This document shows positions 1-9,826 of a DNA stretch of 64,000 nucleotides, one piece after another. The stretch comes from Chryseobacterium luteum (lineage in GTDB: Bacteria > Bacteroidota > Bacteroidia > Flavobacteriales > Weeksellaceae). The number at the start of each line of letters is the position of its first letter. Position 1 is the stretch's first letter. The stretch covers positions 62,001 through 126,000 of the forward strand of contig NZ_JPRO01000007.1 of the NCBI RefSeq assembly GCF_000737785.1, read 5' to 3'. The translations under genes and the position numbers were made by a program. The notes below the pieces were generated by a model. It was not told the origin of the DNA. It did no database searches and worked only from the letters and a program-made list of their open reading frames with translations.

Positions 1-3000
1 TGCCTTCAACTTCTGCATTTTTCTGAATATTTTCTAAATATTTTTTTGAAATAATATAATTTATATCTGAAAGTGTCAGGTAATTACGTGAGCTTTGATC
101 ATTAAGATTATTGATTATCTTAATTAATTTTGCTTTGTAATCTTCAGTGAATTGAAATAAAACCTGCTCAGGAAGCTGCCCTGCCACAGAGAAAATAAGC
201 TTACCATTCATAATACCACAGTTAATGGTTAACATATTATGCTCTTTATTCTCCGATGAAACAGACGTTCCGGTATCTTCATTTACAAAGGACCAGTTAG
301 CGGAATTTGAGGTATCATACTGACCTAAATAATTAAACGCTACAGCCGGCAATTCAATACTGGTATATCCATGAATTGCTCCATAGCCAATCCCCTGATT
401 AGGAATATGTCTCAACGTGTCTTTTACATCTGAAATAAGGCTCCCGATTGAGTGATCCGCCGGTATTGTTATTTTGACGGGATAAAGACTGGTAAACCAT
501 CCCATTGTACCGTTAAGATCAATACTGTCATCTAATTGCTCTCTGCCATGTCCTTCCAAAGTTATATACTGACATTCACCACCTATAAGATCCTGCAAGG
601 TTGATGCTAAGGTTGCAATCAGTAAATCATTTGCCTGGGTATTATATTTTATATTGCTTTCCCTTAGAATTTTCTTTGTGTAGGAATCATCCAATTCTGA
701 TTTGATATAATGACATTCCTCAGATTTGAGGGATGACAGAGAACTGTTATATATTGGAATTTCCCTGATAATATCTTTCCAATAATCCTGTTCATCCTGA
801 TTATTATTTTTATAATTATGAATAATATCTACCCATTGGCGGTAGCTTGTGCCTTTTCTCTTTAAAATATTACTGATCTCTGTTGTGTTTGCTGAATGAT
901 TTACTTCATTTTGTTTTTTGTTTAACAAAGCTGTATAAATTCTCTGAAGATCATCTTGTATAATGCGCCAGCTTACTGCATCAATTATCAGATGATGAGC
1001 AGCTACGTGAATTCTTGCACTTCCATCACTATACCCATCAATATATCCTATGTGAAATAAAGGACCTGAAAAAATATCAAAATTATTTTGCCAGCCTGTC
1101 AGAATTGCATTCAGGTGATCTAAGTCTGGCAAATCATTTATATTCAGGGAATCTACTTTAACATCAGATAATTTTTTCTGATAAAACTGTTCATATCCTC
1201 CATTTATATTTTTACGAAACAGCAATCGAAAAGCATCATGATAGTCTGCTAAATGCTCAACACTTTCCTGTAATACATCTGTATCCAGCTCAGGAATGTA
1301 AAGCATGAAAGAGTGATTCCAATGGTTATAATCCGGCAGTATATTTTTATTAACGGCATCAAAAAACCATTTCTGTATCGGTAACAGGTTTACTTTTCCC
1401 TCTAAATTCCCCTGTTCATCTATACCTATTTTTTCTTTTTCTTCCCATCTGGATTCGGCTATTCTTACAGACAGTAATCTGACGGTATTACTTTTAAAAA
1501 TATCTTTTACATTGATAACACCTATATCAAAATTCTGACGTATTTTATTGACTAACTGAATGGCTGTAATACTGTCACCGCCAAGCTGGAAAAAATTATC
1601 TTCTACACCCACACCAGCAAGAGGTAACCCCAGTATGTCTGCATAAATCTCACAAAGCTCTGATTCTAATTCTGAATTGGGTGCGATGTAAACATTTGAG
1701 TCTCCAAATACCGGCTCAGGCAAAGCTTTCAGATCCAGTTTACCATTGGAGGTCATAGAAAAACTATCTATCTGTGTAAATACCGACGGAATCATATAAT
1801 CCGGCAAATGTTCACCTAAATACTCAATTAAATCAAATGATTCATATACGGTACCGGCAGAATAATAGGCTGCTAAATATTTCATGCCATTGGTATTGGT
1901 CTTGGCCAAAACTATTACTTGATTAATATCCCTATAACCGGATAATACGCGCTCTATTTCTCCCAATTCTACACGAAAGCCCCTTATTTTTATCTGGAAA
2001 TCCTTTCTGCCAATGTATTCCACTTCTCCATTGGACAGATACCTTACCAGGTCTCCCGTTTTATATATCCTACCATTATAATGACGTTGCTTTTCTTCAA
2101 TAGTCTGAAAAGGATTGGCTATAAATTTTTCGGCTGTAAGGTCAGGATTATTCAGGTAACCACGGGAAACTCCCACTCCGCCAATATGAAGCTCTCCGAC
2201 TGCTCCTACAGGAAGTACCTGAAGATTCTCATCCAATACATAATAAGTGGTATTGGGGAGCGGACGGCCAATATTCGTATTACTGTCTCCCAATTTGAAC
2301 AAATGAGAACTTGATATTGCAGTTATTTCAGTTGGCCCATATAAATTGACTACTGACATACCCTGCAATAAGTGCGCTTTCATTACATCTAAACTTGTAG
2401 ACTCTCCTCCCACCATTAAGGCATTTATAGTTATGGGGTTCTTTTTGTCAAGTAATACGGGAGGAATTAATCCGATATCTATTTTATTCTCTTTGGTATA
2501 TGAACTCAATTTCTGAAAGTCGTGTCTTTTTTCATCATCTACCATATGAACACAATCTCCATTTAGCAGAGCTGGATATATGTCATAGACATGAGCATCA
2601 AAAACAATATTTGAATACCATAAACACTTTTTATATTCCAAATCCCTACCTATTAATATTTTATGTTTATTATTAATATACTGAACTCCATTTGAAAGAT
2701 CTACAACACTTTTATGTTCTATCATCACACCTTTTGGAAGGCCGGTAGTACCGCTTGTATAAATAATGTAAGCAAGATCTTCAGCTCCAATTCCTACCTG
2801 CGTATTTTCTTCAGAAAACTCTTTAATGGCAGTCTGGCTCACATCTTCTGCATTGGTGGGAAGATTGGATATCAGAAGTTTCAATTCATTATGATTAATA
2901 TGATCCGTAAGAAGTACACAGGCATTAGTATCCTCCAGCATAAAAATTAACCTTTCTCTGGGTGAGCCGGGATCCATAGGAACATACGCCGCCCCGGTCT

Positions 3001-4579
3001 TTAAAACACCAAGGATACTTATCGGTAAATACTCTGACCGGCTTTGACAAATTGCGATAAGATCATTGGGGGAAATCTCATATTTTGATAATAGATAATG
3101 AGCTAACTGATTGGCTCTGGAATTTAATTCATGATATGTTAAAGATACTTCACCATATACCAAAGCCAGGTTATCTGGTGTCAGGTAAGCTTGCTTTTCA
3201 AATAAATCTTTAAGATTGGAATCAATAGCTGCAATAGATTCTGTAGAATTCCATTTATAAACAATTTTATTGTACTGCTGGTCATCTAATAAGCGGTAAG
3301 AATCAATTGTTATATGATCATTTTGATTAGTCAGATCATCCAGTATATCCAGAAACAGCTTCCGGTAAAGATTAGAAAAATTATGTACTAAAGTTTCATC
3401 TAATATGTCTTTATCATATCTTATCCTAAAGTTCAAATTATTATCATACTCTTCCTGCTCTATTAAAAGAGTACCTACCAAATCAATTTGAAACTGATGA
3501 TTAATTTTAGCTAATTCCAATCCATTCATCTTTTCAAAATAATCCCTTTGAAACGTTTGGGAAAAAGCAATATCAAGTATTTTAACATTATCTGCATACT
3601 TAACAATTTCGTTAACGGGAAGGTATTTTGATTTTGTCTTTTTTAAATCATTAAAAAAAAGCAGAACATCTTCTATTAAATTTTTTACCGTAGTAGTCTC
3701 ATTAAACCTGTAATCAATAACCAAGGTATTTACATGTGCTCCATAAAGAAGTTCTTTTCCTTCTAATATGGCAACAGGATAAGAAATCCCAAGTACTTTC
3801 TGCCGGGTAATTTTGTGCAGTAAGCAGGCAAGTACAATTTGTCCAAATATATAGGGAGTAATTCTATAATTATGTCGTAATGATTTTACTTTAGTTAAAA
3901 CATCTGAATTATAACTAAACATATGCTCACTTACAAATCTTAAAGTGCTTTTGTCTTCAGTGGATGCTACCTGTTTTTTGAGAAAAGAAAAATCGATCCC
4001 CACAACATCTTTCATATGCTTTTCCCAGAAAGAATGCATTTCTACTTTATTTTTCTCTAATAAAACTTCAAAAGTATCAGTCAAATTATTATGCTTTTCT
4101 ATTTGCTCTTCGATAGATAATTGCTTCTCATTAAAACCATTATTATAATGATCTGCCCAGGTTTTATAAAATTCGGGAGTACTTATTCCATCGATGATTA
4201 TATGTGACAGGACGAATATAATTCTATACTGGTGTTCTTTTTCCTTTATTATATACTGCCTCATCAGATTATCATTTGCCAGATCGAATGGTTCAGAAAT
4301 AAGACTATAAATTTCCTCATCAGATATTTCTTCTGAAAAATACCTGACACTGCTTTCTGATAATGGCCTTACCTTCCATTGGGGCGTTGAATTTCCATCA
4401 GCAATATTGGATTTAAAAACTAATATATTGTTAAGCATATTTAATATACTTTTTTCATTTTTCACTAAATCAAAATCGCCGACTACAGTATTATCTACAA
4501 CAATATTATAATTGGTGTTCAGAGGGTCAATAATCCATTCATAAAAAAAGATTGATTGGTAAGGAGTAAGTTTTAACAT
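1..4579 (-). CDS. Nonribosomal peptide synthetase, C-A-T-E module (partial, 3' end off window)
   Basis: An open frame of about 1526 codons runs from an ATG at 4579 off the left edge, so the C-terminus is missing. Domains in order: condensation (residues about 1-440, active-site variant SHIIIDG at 125-131 in place of HHxxxDG), adenylation (about 459-950, TSGTTGLPKG at about 608 and YGPTE, GELHIGG and NGKLDLKAL further on), thiolation (LGGDSI, phosphopantetheine Ser about 1003), and epimerization (HHLIIDAVSW at 1195, EGHGRE, GWFTSLYP at about 1359, FNYLGQYD at about 1412). The E-type motifs and the GGDSI form of the carrier motif agree with each other and predict a D-amino acid in the product. 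My manual reading of the adenylation pocket is D-A-Y-L-M-G-L-A-I, a hydrophobic pocket that I cannot match to a substrate. The phosphopantetheinyl transferase gene lies 177 bp upstream on the same strand. The product is unknown. Confidence 0.95.
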   Translation of the reverse strand, partial: MLKLTPYQSIFFYEWIIDPLNTNYNIVVDNTVVGDFDLVKNEKSILNMLNNILVFKSNIADGNSTPQWKVRPLSESSVRYFSEEISDEEIYSLISEPFDLANDNLMRQYIIKEKEHQYRIIFVLSHIIIDGISTPEFYKTWADHYNNGFNEKQLSIEEQIEKHNNLTDTFEVLLEKNKVEMHSFWEKHMKDVVGIDFSFLKKQVASTEDKSTLRFVSEHMFSYNSDVLTKVKSLRHNYRITPYIFGQIVLACLLHKITRQKVLGISYPVAILEGKELLYGAHVNTLVIDYRFNETTTVKNLIEDVLLFFNDLKKTKSKYLPVNEIVKYADNVKILDIAFSQTFQRDYFEKMNGLELAKINHQFQIDLVGTLLIEQEEYDNNLNFRIRYDKDILDETLVHNFSNLYRKLFLDILDDLTNQNDHITIDSYRLLDDQQYNKIVYKWNSTESIAAIDSNLKDLFEKQAYLTPDNLALVYGEVSLTYHELNSRANQLAHYLLSKYEISPNDLIAICQSRSEYLPISILGVLKTGAAYVPMDPGSPRERLIFMLEDTNACVLLTDHINHNELKLLISNLPTNAEDVSQTAIKEFSEENTQVGIGAEDLAYIIYTSGTTGLPKGVMIEHKSVVDLSNGVQYINNKHKILIGRDLEYKKCLWYSNIVFDAHVYDIYPALLNGDCVHMVDDEKRHDFQKLSSYTKENKIDIGLIPPVLLDKKNPITINALMVGGESTSLDVMKAHLLQGMSVVNLYGPTEITAISSSHLFKLGDSNTNIGRPLPNTTYYVLDENLQVLPVGAVGELHIGGVGVSRGYLNNPDLTAEKFIANPFQTIEEKQRHYNGRIYKTGDLVRYLSNGEVEYIGRKDFQIKIRGFRVELGEIERVLSGYRDINQVIVLAKTNTNGMKYLAAYYSAGTVYESFDLIEYLGEHLPDYMIPSVFTQIDSFSMTSNGKLDLKALPEPVFGDSNVYIAPNSELESELCEIYADILGLPLAGVGVEDNFFQLGGDSITAIQLVNKIRQNFDIGVINVKDIFKSNTVRLLSVRIAESRWEEKEKIGIDEQGNLEGKVNLLPIQKWFFDAVNKNILPDYNHWNHSFMLYIPELDTDVLQESVEHLADYHDAFRLLFRKNINGGYEQFYQKKLSDVKVDSLNINDLPDLDHLNAILTGWQNNFDIFSGPLFHIGYIDGYSDGSARIHVAAHHLIIDAVSWRIIQDDLQRIYTALLNKKQNEVNHSANTTEISNILKRKGTSYRQWVDIIHNYKNNNQDEQDYWKDIIREIPIYNSSLSSLKSEECHYIKSELDDSYTKKILRESNIKYNTQANDLLIATLASTLQDLIGGECQYITLEGHGREQLDDSIDLNGTMGWFTSLYPVKITIPADHSIGSLISDVKDTLRHIPNQGIGYGAIHGYTSIELPAVAFNYLGQYDTSNSANWSFVNEDTGTSVSSENKEHNMLTINCGIMNGKLIFSVAGQLPEQVLFQFTEDYKAKLIKIINNLNDQSSRNYLTLSDINYIISKKYLENIQKNAEVEG

Positions 4580-4756
4580 GTAATTTTTTGTGTTTTAATT
4601 GATAATTAATATATTTTGTTGAATTCTTGTGTTTTTCGGGAAGAAAAATAATATTGCAATATTCGCCCTGTGTTTATGAAGCAGGGGAACAGTATGGTGA
4701 TTTAAGTTTTATTATATAAGAGTTATGATGAATAAATTGAAAGGGAATATTCTATT

Positions 4757-5410
4757 TTAAAGTTCGTTTAAACTCAGCTGTTTCACATAGATGTTTTTTG
4801 ACCGGATATTGCCATTTGCAGCAATGCAGCAATGGTAATTTTCATTAATGAAGATCTCTTTTAATTCAAACTGATGGTTATCTATTGAAGAATGATTATT
4901 TACAATTTTAAAAGATTTCAGTGCCACTTTCAATCCTTTACCGTAGGCTTTTATAACAGCTTCTTTTGACGTCCAGTAAGAAAAAAAACTTCGCGTTCTA
5001 TTTTCAGAACCTTCAATTATTTTTAACTCATTATCAGTCATTTGATATTTAAAATCCAAATAGTTCATTGTATAATCTATAAATTCAACATCAATCCCAA
5101 CCGGAAAGTAATCTGTTATAATGCAGACAACTAAATCCTTAGAATGCGATATATTAAATTGTATATTTTTATTTTTCAAAAATGGCTTATTGTCATTCGT
5201 TTTCTCAATTTTAAAATTTGTTATACCAAAATAATTACTCAATCCATACTTCAATAGCATCCTTCCTATTAATGAGGCCTGCGCGTCTTGCCATCTTCTG
5301 TATTTAAGAATCTTATTTTTAAAATTTTCATCATCAGCGCAAATGCTTAAGTAATCATCCATAAGAGTTTTATGACAACCTTCATCTATAAATGCATATA
5401 AAATTTTCAT
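4757..5410 (-). CDS. 4'-phosphopantetheinyl transferase (Sfp/AcpT family)
   Basis: This 217-residue protein has the two signatures of the Sfp superfamily: GIDVEF in the middle (Mg2+/CoA binding Asp and Glu) and WTSKEAVIKAYGKGL (the WxxKEAxxKxxG motif). The family moves 4'-phosphopantetheine from CoA to the serine of carrier domains, turning apo-synthetases into the active holo form. The length is typical of Sfp-type rather than the shorter AcpS-type enzymes. It is the gene immediately upstream of the NRPS on the same strand, so activating that synthetase is the obvious role (inferred from position). Codon use is very AT-rich, like the NRPS itself. Confidence 0.93.
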   Translation of the reverse strand: MKILYAFIDEGCHKTLMDDYLSICADDENFKNKILKYRRWQDAQASLIGRMLLKYGLSNYFGITNFKIEKTNDNKPFLKNKNIQFNISHSKDLVVCIITDYFPVGIDVEFIDYTMNYLDFKYQMTDNELKIIEGSENRTRSFFSYWTSKEAVIKAYGKGLKVALKSFKIVNNHSSIDNHQFELKEIFINENYHCCIAANGNIRSKNIYVKQLSLNEL

Positions 5411-5672
5411 TAAATGTGTTAAATTTTTATTTTTCGGAGAAACAAAATAGAAAGGCCAATCATGTAGATTGATTCACATGATACCCTTCAAACTTTTAAT
5501 AAAGTATTGAACAGTTCAGCAAGGTATTCGTTTTACAACCCTTCTTGGGAAAAACTTCTAAAGTAATTTACCCAATCCCTACCAATGCATAAATATAGAA
5601 GAATATAGTTTGTAATCTCTTACGTCTTCAGGCATTGCTTTTAATGATCAGGGAATATTTATTCCTTGATTC

Positions 5673-5864
5673 TTAATAAACTCTCAGGATTTTATCATCC
5701 ACAAAGGAATAATCGGAAATTGATTTCTCTTTCTGCCCTTGAATAGTTTTGGAAAATTCGTCTGAAATAGAATAGTAATTATCTGGTACCTTGTTCTCGA
5801 ACGAAATTATGGGGATACATACTATCGAATAAACGACAATGTAAAATAGTTTACTTGTTTTCAT
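5673..5864 (-). CDS. Possible small exported peptide, 63 aa
   Basis: A 63-codon frame starts with ATG, then a lysine and a hydrophobic stretch of about 16 residues (FYIVVYSIVCIPIISF), followed by a charged tail. This looks like a signal peptide or membrane anchor. A TATATTTG box (minus strand, 5881-5888) matches the -7 consensus just upstream of the start. No family is recognised. The gene is short and lies alone in a 1.1-kb region without other genes, so it may be chance. Confidence 0.35.
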   Translation of the reverse strand: MKTSKLFYIVVYSIVCIPIISFENKVPDNYYSISDEFSKTIQGQKEKSISDYSFVDDKILRVY

Positions 5865-6509
5865 TAGGTTGTGTTTTCAACAAATATATTGATTTTTCAG
5901 GCAAAAAACACTCTAAAAACTGATTTTTATTCAAAAAAATGCTGGAAAATTAAAATATATTCCGAAATTACAACATCCAAATAATATTAATTTTCAGCAG
6001 ATAATAAATTATTACGACAGCAAATGTTTACCTTCAGTTAATCCTGTCAGTTTTATTGAATAATATTTATTTTCTATTAGATTTCTGCAAATATTATTTT
6101 ATTGCTGCTTTTTTATTCTATTTTTTTTATTTTATTAGAAAAGGTTGCGATTTATAGCATCATATTTTCAAATTTTGGAACTTATTTCCCTCTTCGTGGA
6201 CATCAACTGTACTGATCAAATATTTGTTTTTTGATCAGGTCTTCAAAACTATTAAGCGTATACTTCCTGTTTGCGTCTCCTCTAGTTGAATAATTCAAGA
6301 ATCAGGTAGTCTATTTCCTTTAAAAAAATTCTCCTGTTGTTTTGAATTCAGACATTGTATACTGTATCAGGTCAATTGCAGAAACAGGTAAAGGATTTTT
6401 TAACCCGACTATACCAGTCTTAAAATTAGTTAATATAGAGTGTATCTCCACAAATTCATCCGCTGTTTTTTGGAAAATACCTATCTTCGCTTACAAATCT
6501 AATTTGAAA
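5865..6509. other. Intergenic region, 645 bp, no gene seen
   Basis: Very AT-rich DNA between the small peptide frame and the thioredoxin-like gene. The one structure I can point to is an inverted repeat CTGATCAAA / TTTGATCAG (6212-6220 and 6230-6238, 9-base loop), which could be an operator or a weak hairpin. An open frame runs into the thioredoxin gene from 6342, but it begins with a non-ATG codon and its first 56 residues look non-coding. Confidence 0.5.
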
Positions 6510-7685
6510 ATGAAGAAGATCATTTCCGGGGTATTTGTTTTCTGCTCTGTTGTCATACTTGCTCAGGAAGCCATACAGTTCCAGGAACTACCGTTCAAAG
6601 ACATCATTGCAAAGGCAAAAAAAGAAAAGAAACTTGTTTTCATCGACGCCTATGCTTCCTGGTGCGGGCCATGCAAGATGATGGAAAAAAATGTATTTAC
6701 CCAGAAACCTGTCGGAGATTATTTCAATACCAATTTTGTCAATGCCAGATTCGATATGGAGAAAGGAGAAGGAAGAGAAATTGCTGCCAAATATGGAGTA
6801 CGTTCCTATCCTACCTATCTTTTCCTGAATGGTGATGGTGAGCTTGTTTCTCAAAATTCCGGTTATATGGAACAAAGTATGTTTGTGGCCATGGCTCAGG
6901 ATATCAATTCCGCAGGTAATAAAAAGGGGTCTTTTAAGGAACGTTTTGCCAAAGGAGAAAAAGATCCGGAATTCCTGATCAACATTATGAAACTGAACTC
7001 TTCTTCAGATTATGATTTCGCCAAAAAAGCTTCCGAACGATATTTTGAAAACAAGAAAAAGACAGAAGAAATCTCTAAAGAAGAAATAGGATTCCTTTTG
7101 TTTTTTGTAAAGTCAACAGAAGACAGCAACTACAGTATATTTACATCAAGGAAGGCTGAGATTATTAAATATCTGCCGGAAGCAACTTACAACGAATTTG
7201 ATAATCAGCTGAAGCTTTCAAAAATAGTTGAGCAGTCTATTGATGATAAAAATAAAAGAATAAATGACGATTATTTCATGAAAACAGCTGAACCATTAGT
7301 AGGAAAACAGCTTGCACAGTCTAAACTGAATCAGACGAAACTGAGCTATTACGAGCAGAATGCCAATTTCCCTGAATTTGAAAAAGCCGCTTTGGAATAT
7401 TATAAAAACTCCGATGCATTTGAACCTAATGAACTGCTGAGAGCAGCATGGGTATTCAGTGATCACGTCAAAAATCCTGCAGCATTAAAGAAAGCCTCAG
7501 AATGGGCAGAAAAATCGGTAATGCGAAGTGAAACACCGGAAAACACCTACATTCTTGCAAAGCTTTATTTCCTTACCGGGAATAAGGAAATGGCCAAAAA
7601 CTATGCAGAAATGTCAAAAAATATTGCTGTTCAAACCAATCAGGACTTCAAACTTGCAGAAGAATTATTGAAACAAATAAAATAA
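6510..7685 (+). CDS. Exported thioredoxin-fold protein
   Basis: The 391-residue protein has a signal peptide (MKKIISGVFVFCSVVILAQ) and then a thioredoxin-like domain with the redox motif WCGPCK (Cys52, Cys55) and the cis-proline region RSYPTYLF. After about residue 150 it is helical and rich in Lys, Glu and Ala, as in Bacteroidetes thioredoxin-family proteins with TPR-like C-terminal halves. It probably works as a disulfide reductase or thiol oxidoreductase in the periplasm; the substrate is unknown. ATG 6510 was chosen because it starts the signal peptide; a longer frame from 6342 would bury it. The stop codon abuts the ATG of the next gene, so the two are co-transcribed. Confidence 0.88.
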   Translation: MKKIISGVFVFCSVVILAQEAIQFQELPFKDIIAKAKKEKKLVFIDAYASWCGPCKMMEKNVFTQKPVGDYFNTNFVNARFDMEKGEGREIAAKYGVRSYPTYLFLNGDGELVSQNSGYMEQSMFVAMAQDINSAGNKKGSFKERFAKGEKDPEFLINIMKLNSSSDYDFAKKASERYFENKKKTEEISKEEIGFLLFFVKSTEDSNYSIFTSRKAEIIKYLPEATYNEFDNQLKLSKIVEQSIDDKNKRINDDYFMKTAEPLVGKQLAQSKLNQTKLSYYEQNANFPEFEKAALEYYKNSDAFEPNELLRAAWVFSDHVKNPAALKKASEWAEKSVMRSETPENTYILAKLYFLTGNKEMAKNYAEMSKNIAVQTNQDFKLAEELLKQIK

Positions 7686-8309
7686 ATGCTAAAACACAAA
7701 TTTCTCACCGCATCTATCACTCTCCTGTCCGCAGCAATGCTGACAGCCCAAGAACAAGAACAGGAAAAAGGTCTGTATATCAAAGGAAATGCACTTCTGG
7801 CTCCAATCGGACTCATCAATATTGGCCTGGAAAAGCAAATGAGTCAGAAGATTACCATGCAAGGTGATATTCTGGTTTCTCCATGGAAGTCTTTTGGCGG
7901 ACATGAATTCCAGTATTATTCTCTTTCCCTGGAAGGGCGATATTATTTTAATGAAGCATTCAGCCATTGGTATATAGGAGCTAATATTGCAGCCTCTGCA
8001 TTCGTGCTTCAAAAATGGAACTATTGGAGTGATAAGCCATATATCAATAATAGAAATGAAGTATTTATTACATCAAACTTATATCAAAAAGGGGTATCAT
8101 TTATATTAGGTGTTACAGGTGGATATCAGTTTAAGGTATCAGACCGCTGGAATATTGATGTTTACGCAGCAGTAGGTACTTCCCAGGATTTCTACAAAGG
8201 ATATGACCGTAATACTGGACAGCGTTACGAACTAGCGAAAAAATATAATAAAAGCGGAGAAATTCTGCCTTACAGAGGAGGTATCATGATTTCTTATAAA
8301 CTAAAATAA
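7686..8309 (+). CDS. DUF3575 family outer-membrane protein
   Basis: The 207-residue protein has a signal peptide (cleavage near LTAQEQ) followed by alternating hydrophobic and aromatic strands such as YSLSLEGRYYF, WYIGANIAASAF, ILGVTGGYQF and a C-terminal GGIMISYKLK. The pattern is that of a small eight-stranded beta-barrel and resembles DUF3575 proteins of Bacteroidetes. Function is unknown. It starts on the base after the stop of the thioredoxin-like gene and precedes a small membrane protein by 4 bp, so the three genes form an operon. Confidence 0.75.
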   Translation: MLKHKFLTASITLLSAAMLTAQEQEQEKGLYIKGNALLAPIGLINIGLEKQMSQKITMQGDILVSPWKSFGGHEFQYYSLSLEGRYYFNEAFSHWYIGANIAASAFVLQKWNYWSDKPYINNRNEVFITSNLYQKGVSFILGVTGGYQFKVSDRWNIDVYAAVGTSQDFYKGYDRNTGQRYELAKKYNKSGEILPYRGGIMISYKLK

Positions 8310-8313
8310 CCCA

Positions 8314-8520
8314 ATGAAACTGTTAGGAAAAAATCATATTATCATTTCTGTGATCACCTTTGTGATCCTTTTTTTAATGAATTACATAGGAAATGACCTG
8401 CCCGACAAACTGGAAAGAGCACTGATGATAGCTTTTGCAGGGGTAATAGGATTATCACTCGGTCTTTTCATCCTTAATAAAGGTAAAAATGACAATAGTC
8501 CCCCACAGAATTTTGATTGA
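8314..8520 (+). CDS. Small two-helix membrane protein
   Basis: This 68-residue protein has two predicted membrane helices (about residues 9-25 and 39-55) joined by a short polar loop (NDLPDKLER), then a charged tail. No family is recognised. It sits 4 bp after the DUF3575 gene and is the last gene of that operon. The hydrophobic pattern and tight spacing support a real gene. Confidence 0.65.
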   Translation: MKLLGKNHIIISVITFVILFLMNYIGNDLPDKLERALMIAFAGVIGLSLGLFILNKGKNDNSPPQNFD

Positions 8521-8536
8521 TAATAAAGTGAATGGT

Positions 8537-8615
8537 CAATTGTGAATTTAGCTTCACCAGTGAATTTTATGACCTATAGATTCACAATTGACAGGCAAAG
8601 CCAAATTCACAATTG
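8537..8615. repeat. Palindromic GTGAAT-family intergenic repeat
   Basis: CAATTGTGAATTTAGCTT (8537-8554) is repeated inverted at 8598-8615 with 17 of 18 matches. A further inverted copy of the CAATTGTGAAT core lies inside it near 8580-8591. The element fills the gap between two convergent genes. Related sequences occur at 11064-11227, 26504-26576, 55839-55975, near 56440-56460 and near 63100-63140. Confidence 0.8.
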
Positions 8616-8625
8616 GTTTTCAAAC

Positions 8626-9822
8626 TCAGTCTTTGTAAACGACATACTTACGGCGGATCTTTTCAAATTGATCAAGGTCGTTTTTCCATGAAGCTTTGAT
8701 TTCCTGAACTGATTTTCCGGCTATGATCTGCTTTCTGAACTCATCGGTTCCGGCCAGTTTATCAAAAAACAAATTCTCCAGAAAGAAATTCTGCTGCGGA
8801 TTTTTATATGATTTATAAGATTTAATCAGCCATTCAAGATTCAGCTCTCTAAGATCATTCGGATAGGCTGAAAGATCTTCACCATAGCAAAGCTTCCCGT
8901 TCAGGAAAGGGTCTTTTGCCCCAAAATTGGGTTTCGGTGTAAACTGATAAGGAAATCCCTGTGTCCATGGAGAACCGTAAATCTGGAATGGAAGGCTTGT
9001 CCCTCTTCCTACGGAAACCTGCGTTCCTTCAAAGAAGCATAAGCTTGGATATAGATTGATAGATTTATCGTTGGGTAGATTCGGGGAAGGTTTATCCAGG
9101 ATTGGATAGCGCTGTTTTTTGTGGTAATTTTTCATCAGGATCAGGGTATATTTTGCCTGAACTCCATTTTTCAGCCACTTCTCACCGTTGACCATTTTTC
9201 CATACTCTCCTATTGTAAGTCCGTATACTACAGGAACTTCATGCATTCCTATAAAACTTGACCATTTTTTCTTTAAAACAGGTCCGTCCGTATAGCCGTC
9301 ATGAGGATTCGGACGGTCCAGCACCATTATTTCCACATTGTTTTCTGCTCCCGCTTCCATCAGGTAGGCTAAGGTTGAAATATAGGTATAAAACCTGACA
9401 CCAACATCCTGGATATCAAAAACAACAATATCAATACCTTTTAGCTGCTCAGGTTTGGGTTTTTTATTGTTTCCGTATAAAGAAATAATCGGGATCCCCG
9501 TTTTGGTATCCACTCCGTTCTTTACTTTTTCTCCGGCATCTGCATCTCCTCTGAAACCATGTTCCGGGGCAAAGATCGTTTTGATCCTGATATTATTTTT
9601 CACCAAAAAATCTACCACATGGTTTTTATCACTCATCAGACCGGTCTGATTCGTTACCACACCGACTGTTTTATTTTTCAGCAGCGGAAGATAAAGTTCA
9701 GACTGATCCGCTCCGGTTTTGAAATCCGGTTGATCTTGAGCCTGAGAATAATATTGGTTGAATACTCCTAAAAAAATTAGGCAAATAAGAAGTAAATTTT
9801 TAATTTTGAAATCTAAATTCAT
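8626..9822 (-). CDS. namZ: DUF1343 family protein, probable exo-beta-N-acetylmuramidase (NamZ-like)
   Basis: The mature protein has the DUF1343 pattern: GVVTNQTGL, APEHGFRGDADAGEKV, VVFDIQDVGVRFYTY, LDRPNPHDG and VGRGTSLPFQIYGSPW. Characterised members (NamZ of Bacillus and Tannerella) remove N-acetylmuramic acid from the non-reducing ends of peptidoglycan fragments, feeding cell-wall recycling or MurNAc scavenging. ATG 9822 was chosen because it opens a signal peptide (IKNLLLICLIFLGVF); the frame extends 222 bp further upstream, but that part overlaps the divergent permease gene. The protein is 398 residues, normal for the family. Its start codon lies 4 bp from the probable start of the divergent gene, so the two 5' ends are almost back to back. 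Confidence 0.88.
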   Translation of the reverse strand: MNLDFKIKNLLLICLIFLGVFNQYYSQAQDQPDFKTGADQSELYLPLLKNKTVGVVTNQTGLMSDKNHVVDFLVKNNIRIKTIFAPEHGFRGDADAGEKVKNGVDTKTGIPIISLYGNNKKPKPEQLKGIDIVVFDIQDVGVRFYTYISTLAYLMEAGAENNVEIMVLDRPNPHDGYTDGPVLKKKWSSFIGMHEVPVVYGLTIGEYGKMVNGEKWLKNGVQAKYTLILMKNYHKKQRYPILDKPSPNLPNDKSINLYPSLCFFEGTQVSVGRGTSLPFQIYGSPWTQGFPYQFTPKPNFGAKDPFLNGKLCYGEDLSAYPNDLRELNLEWLIKSYKSYKNPQQNFFLENLFFDKLAGTDEFRKQIIAGKSVQEIKASWKNDLDQFEKIRRKYVVYKD

Positions 9823-9826
9823 AAGC

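Noticed and set aside
6342..6509. Extended N-terminus of the thioredoxin-like gene
   Set aside because: It starts with a non-ATG codon, has no coding character and would place the signal peptide inside the protein.
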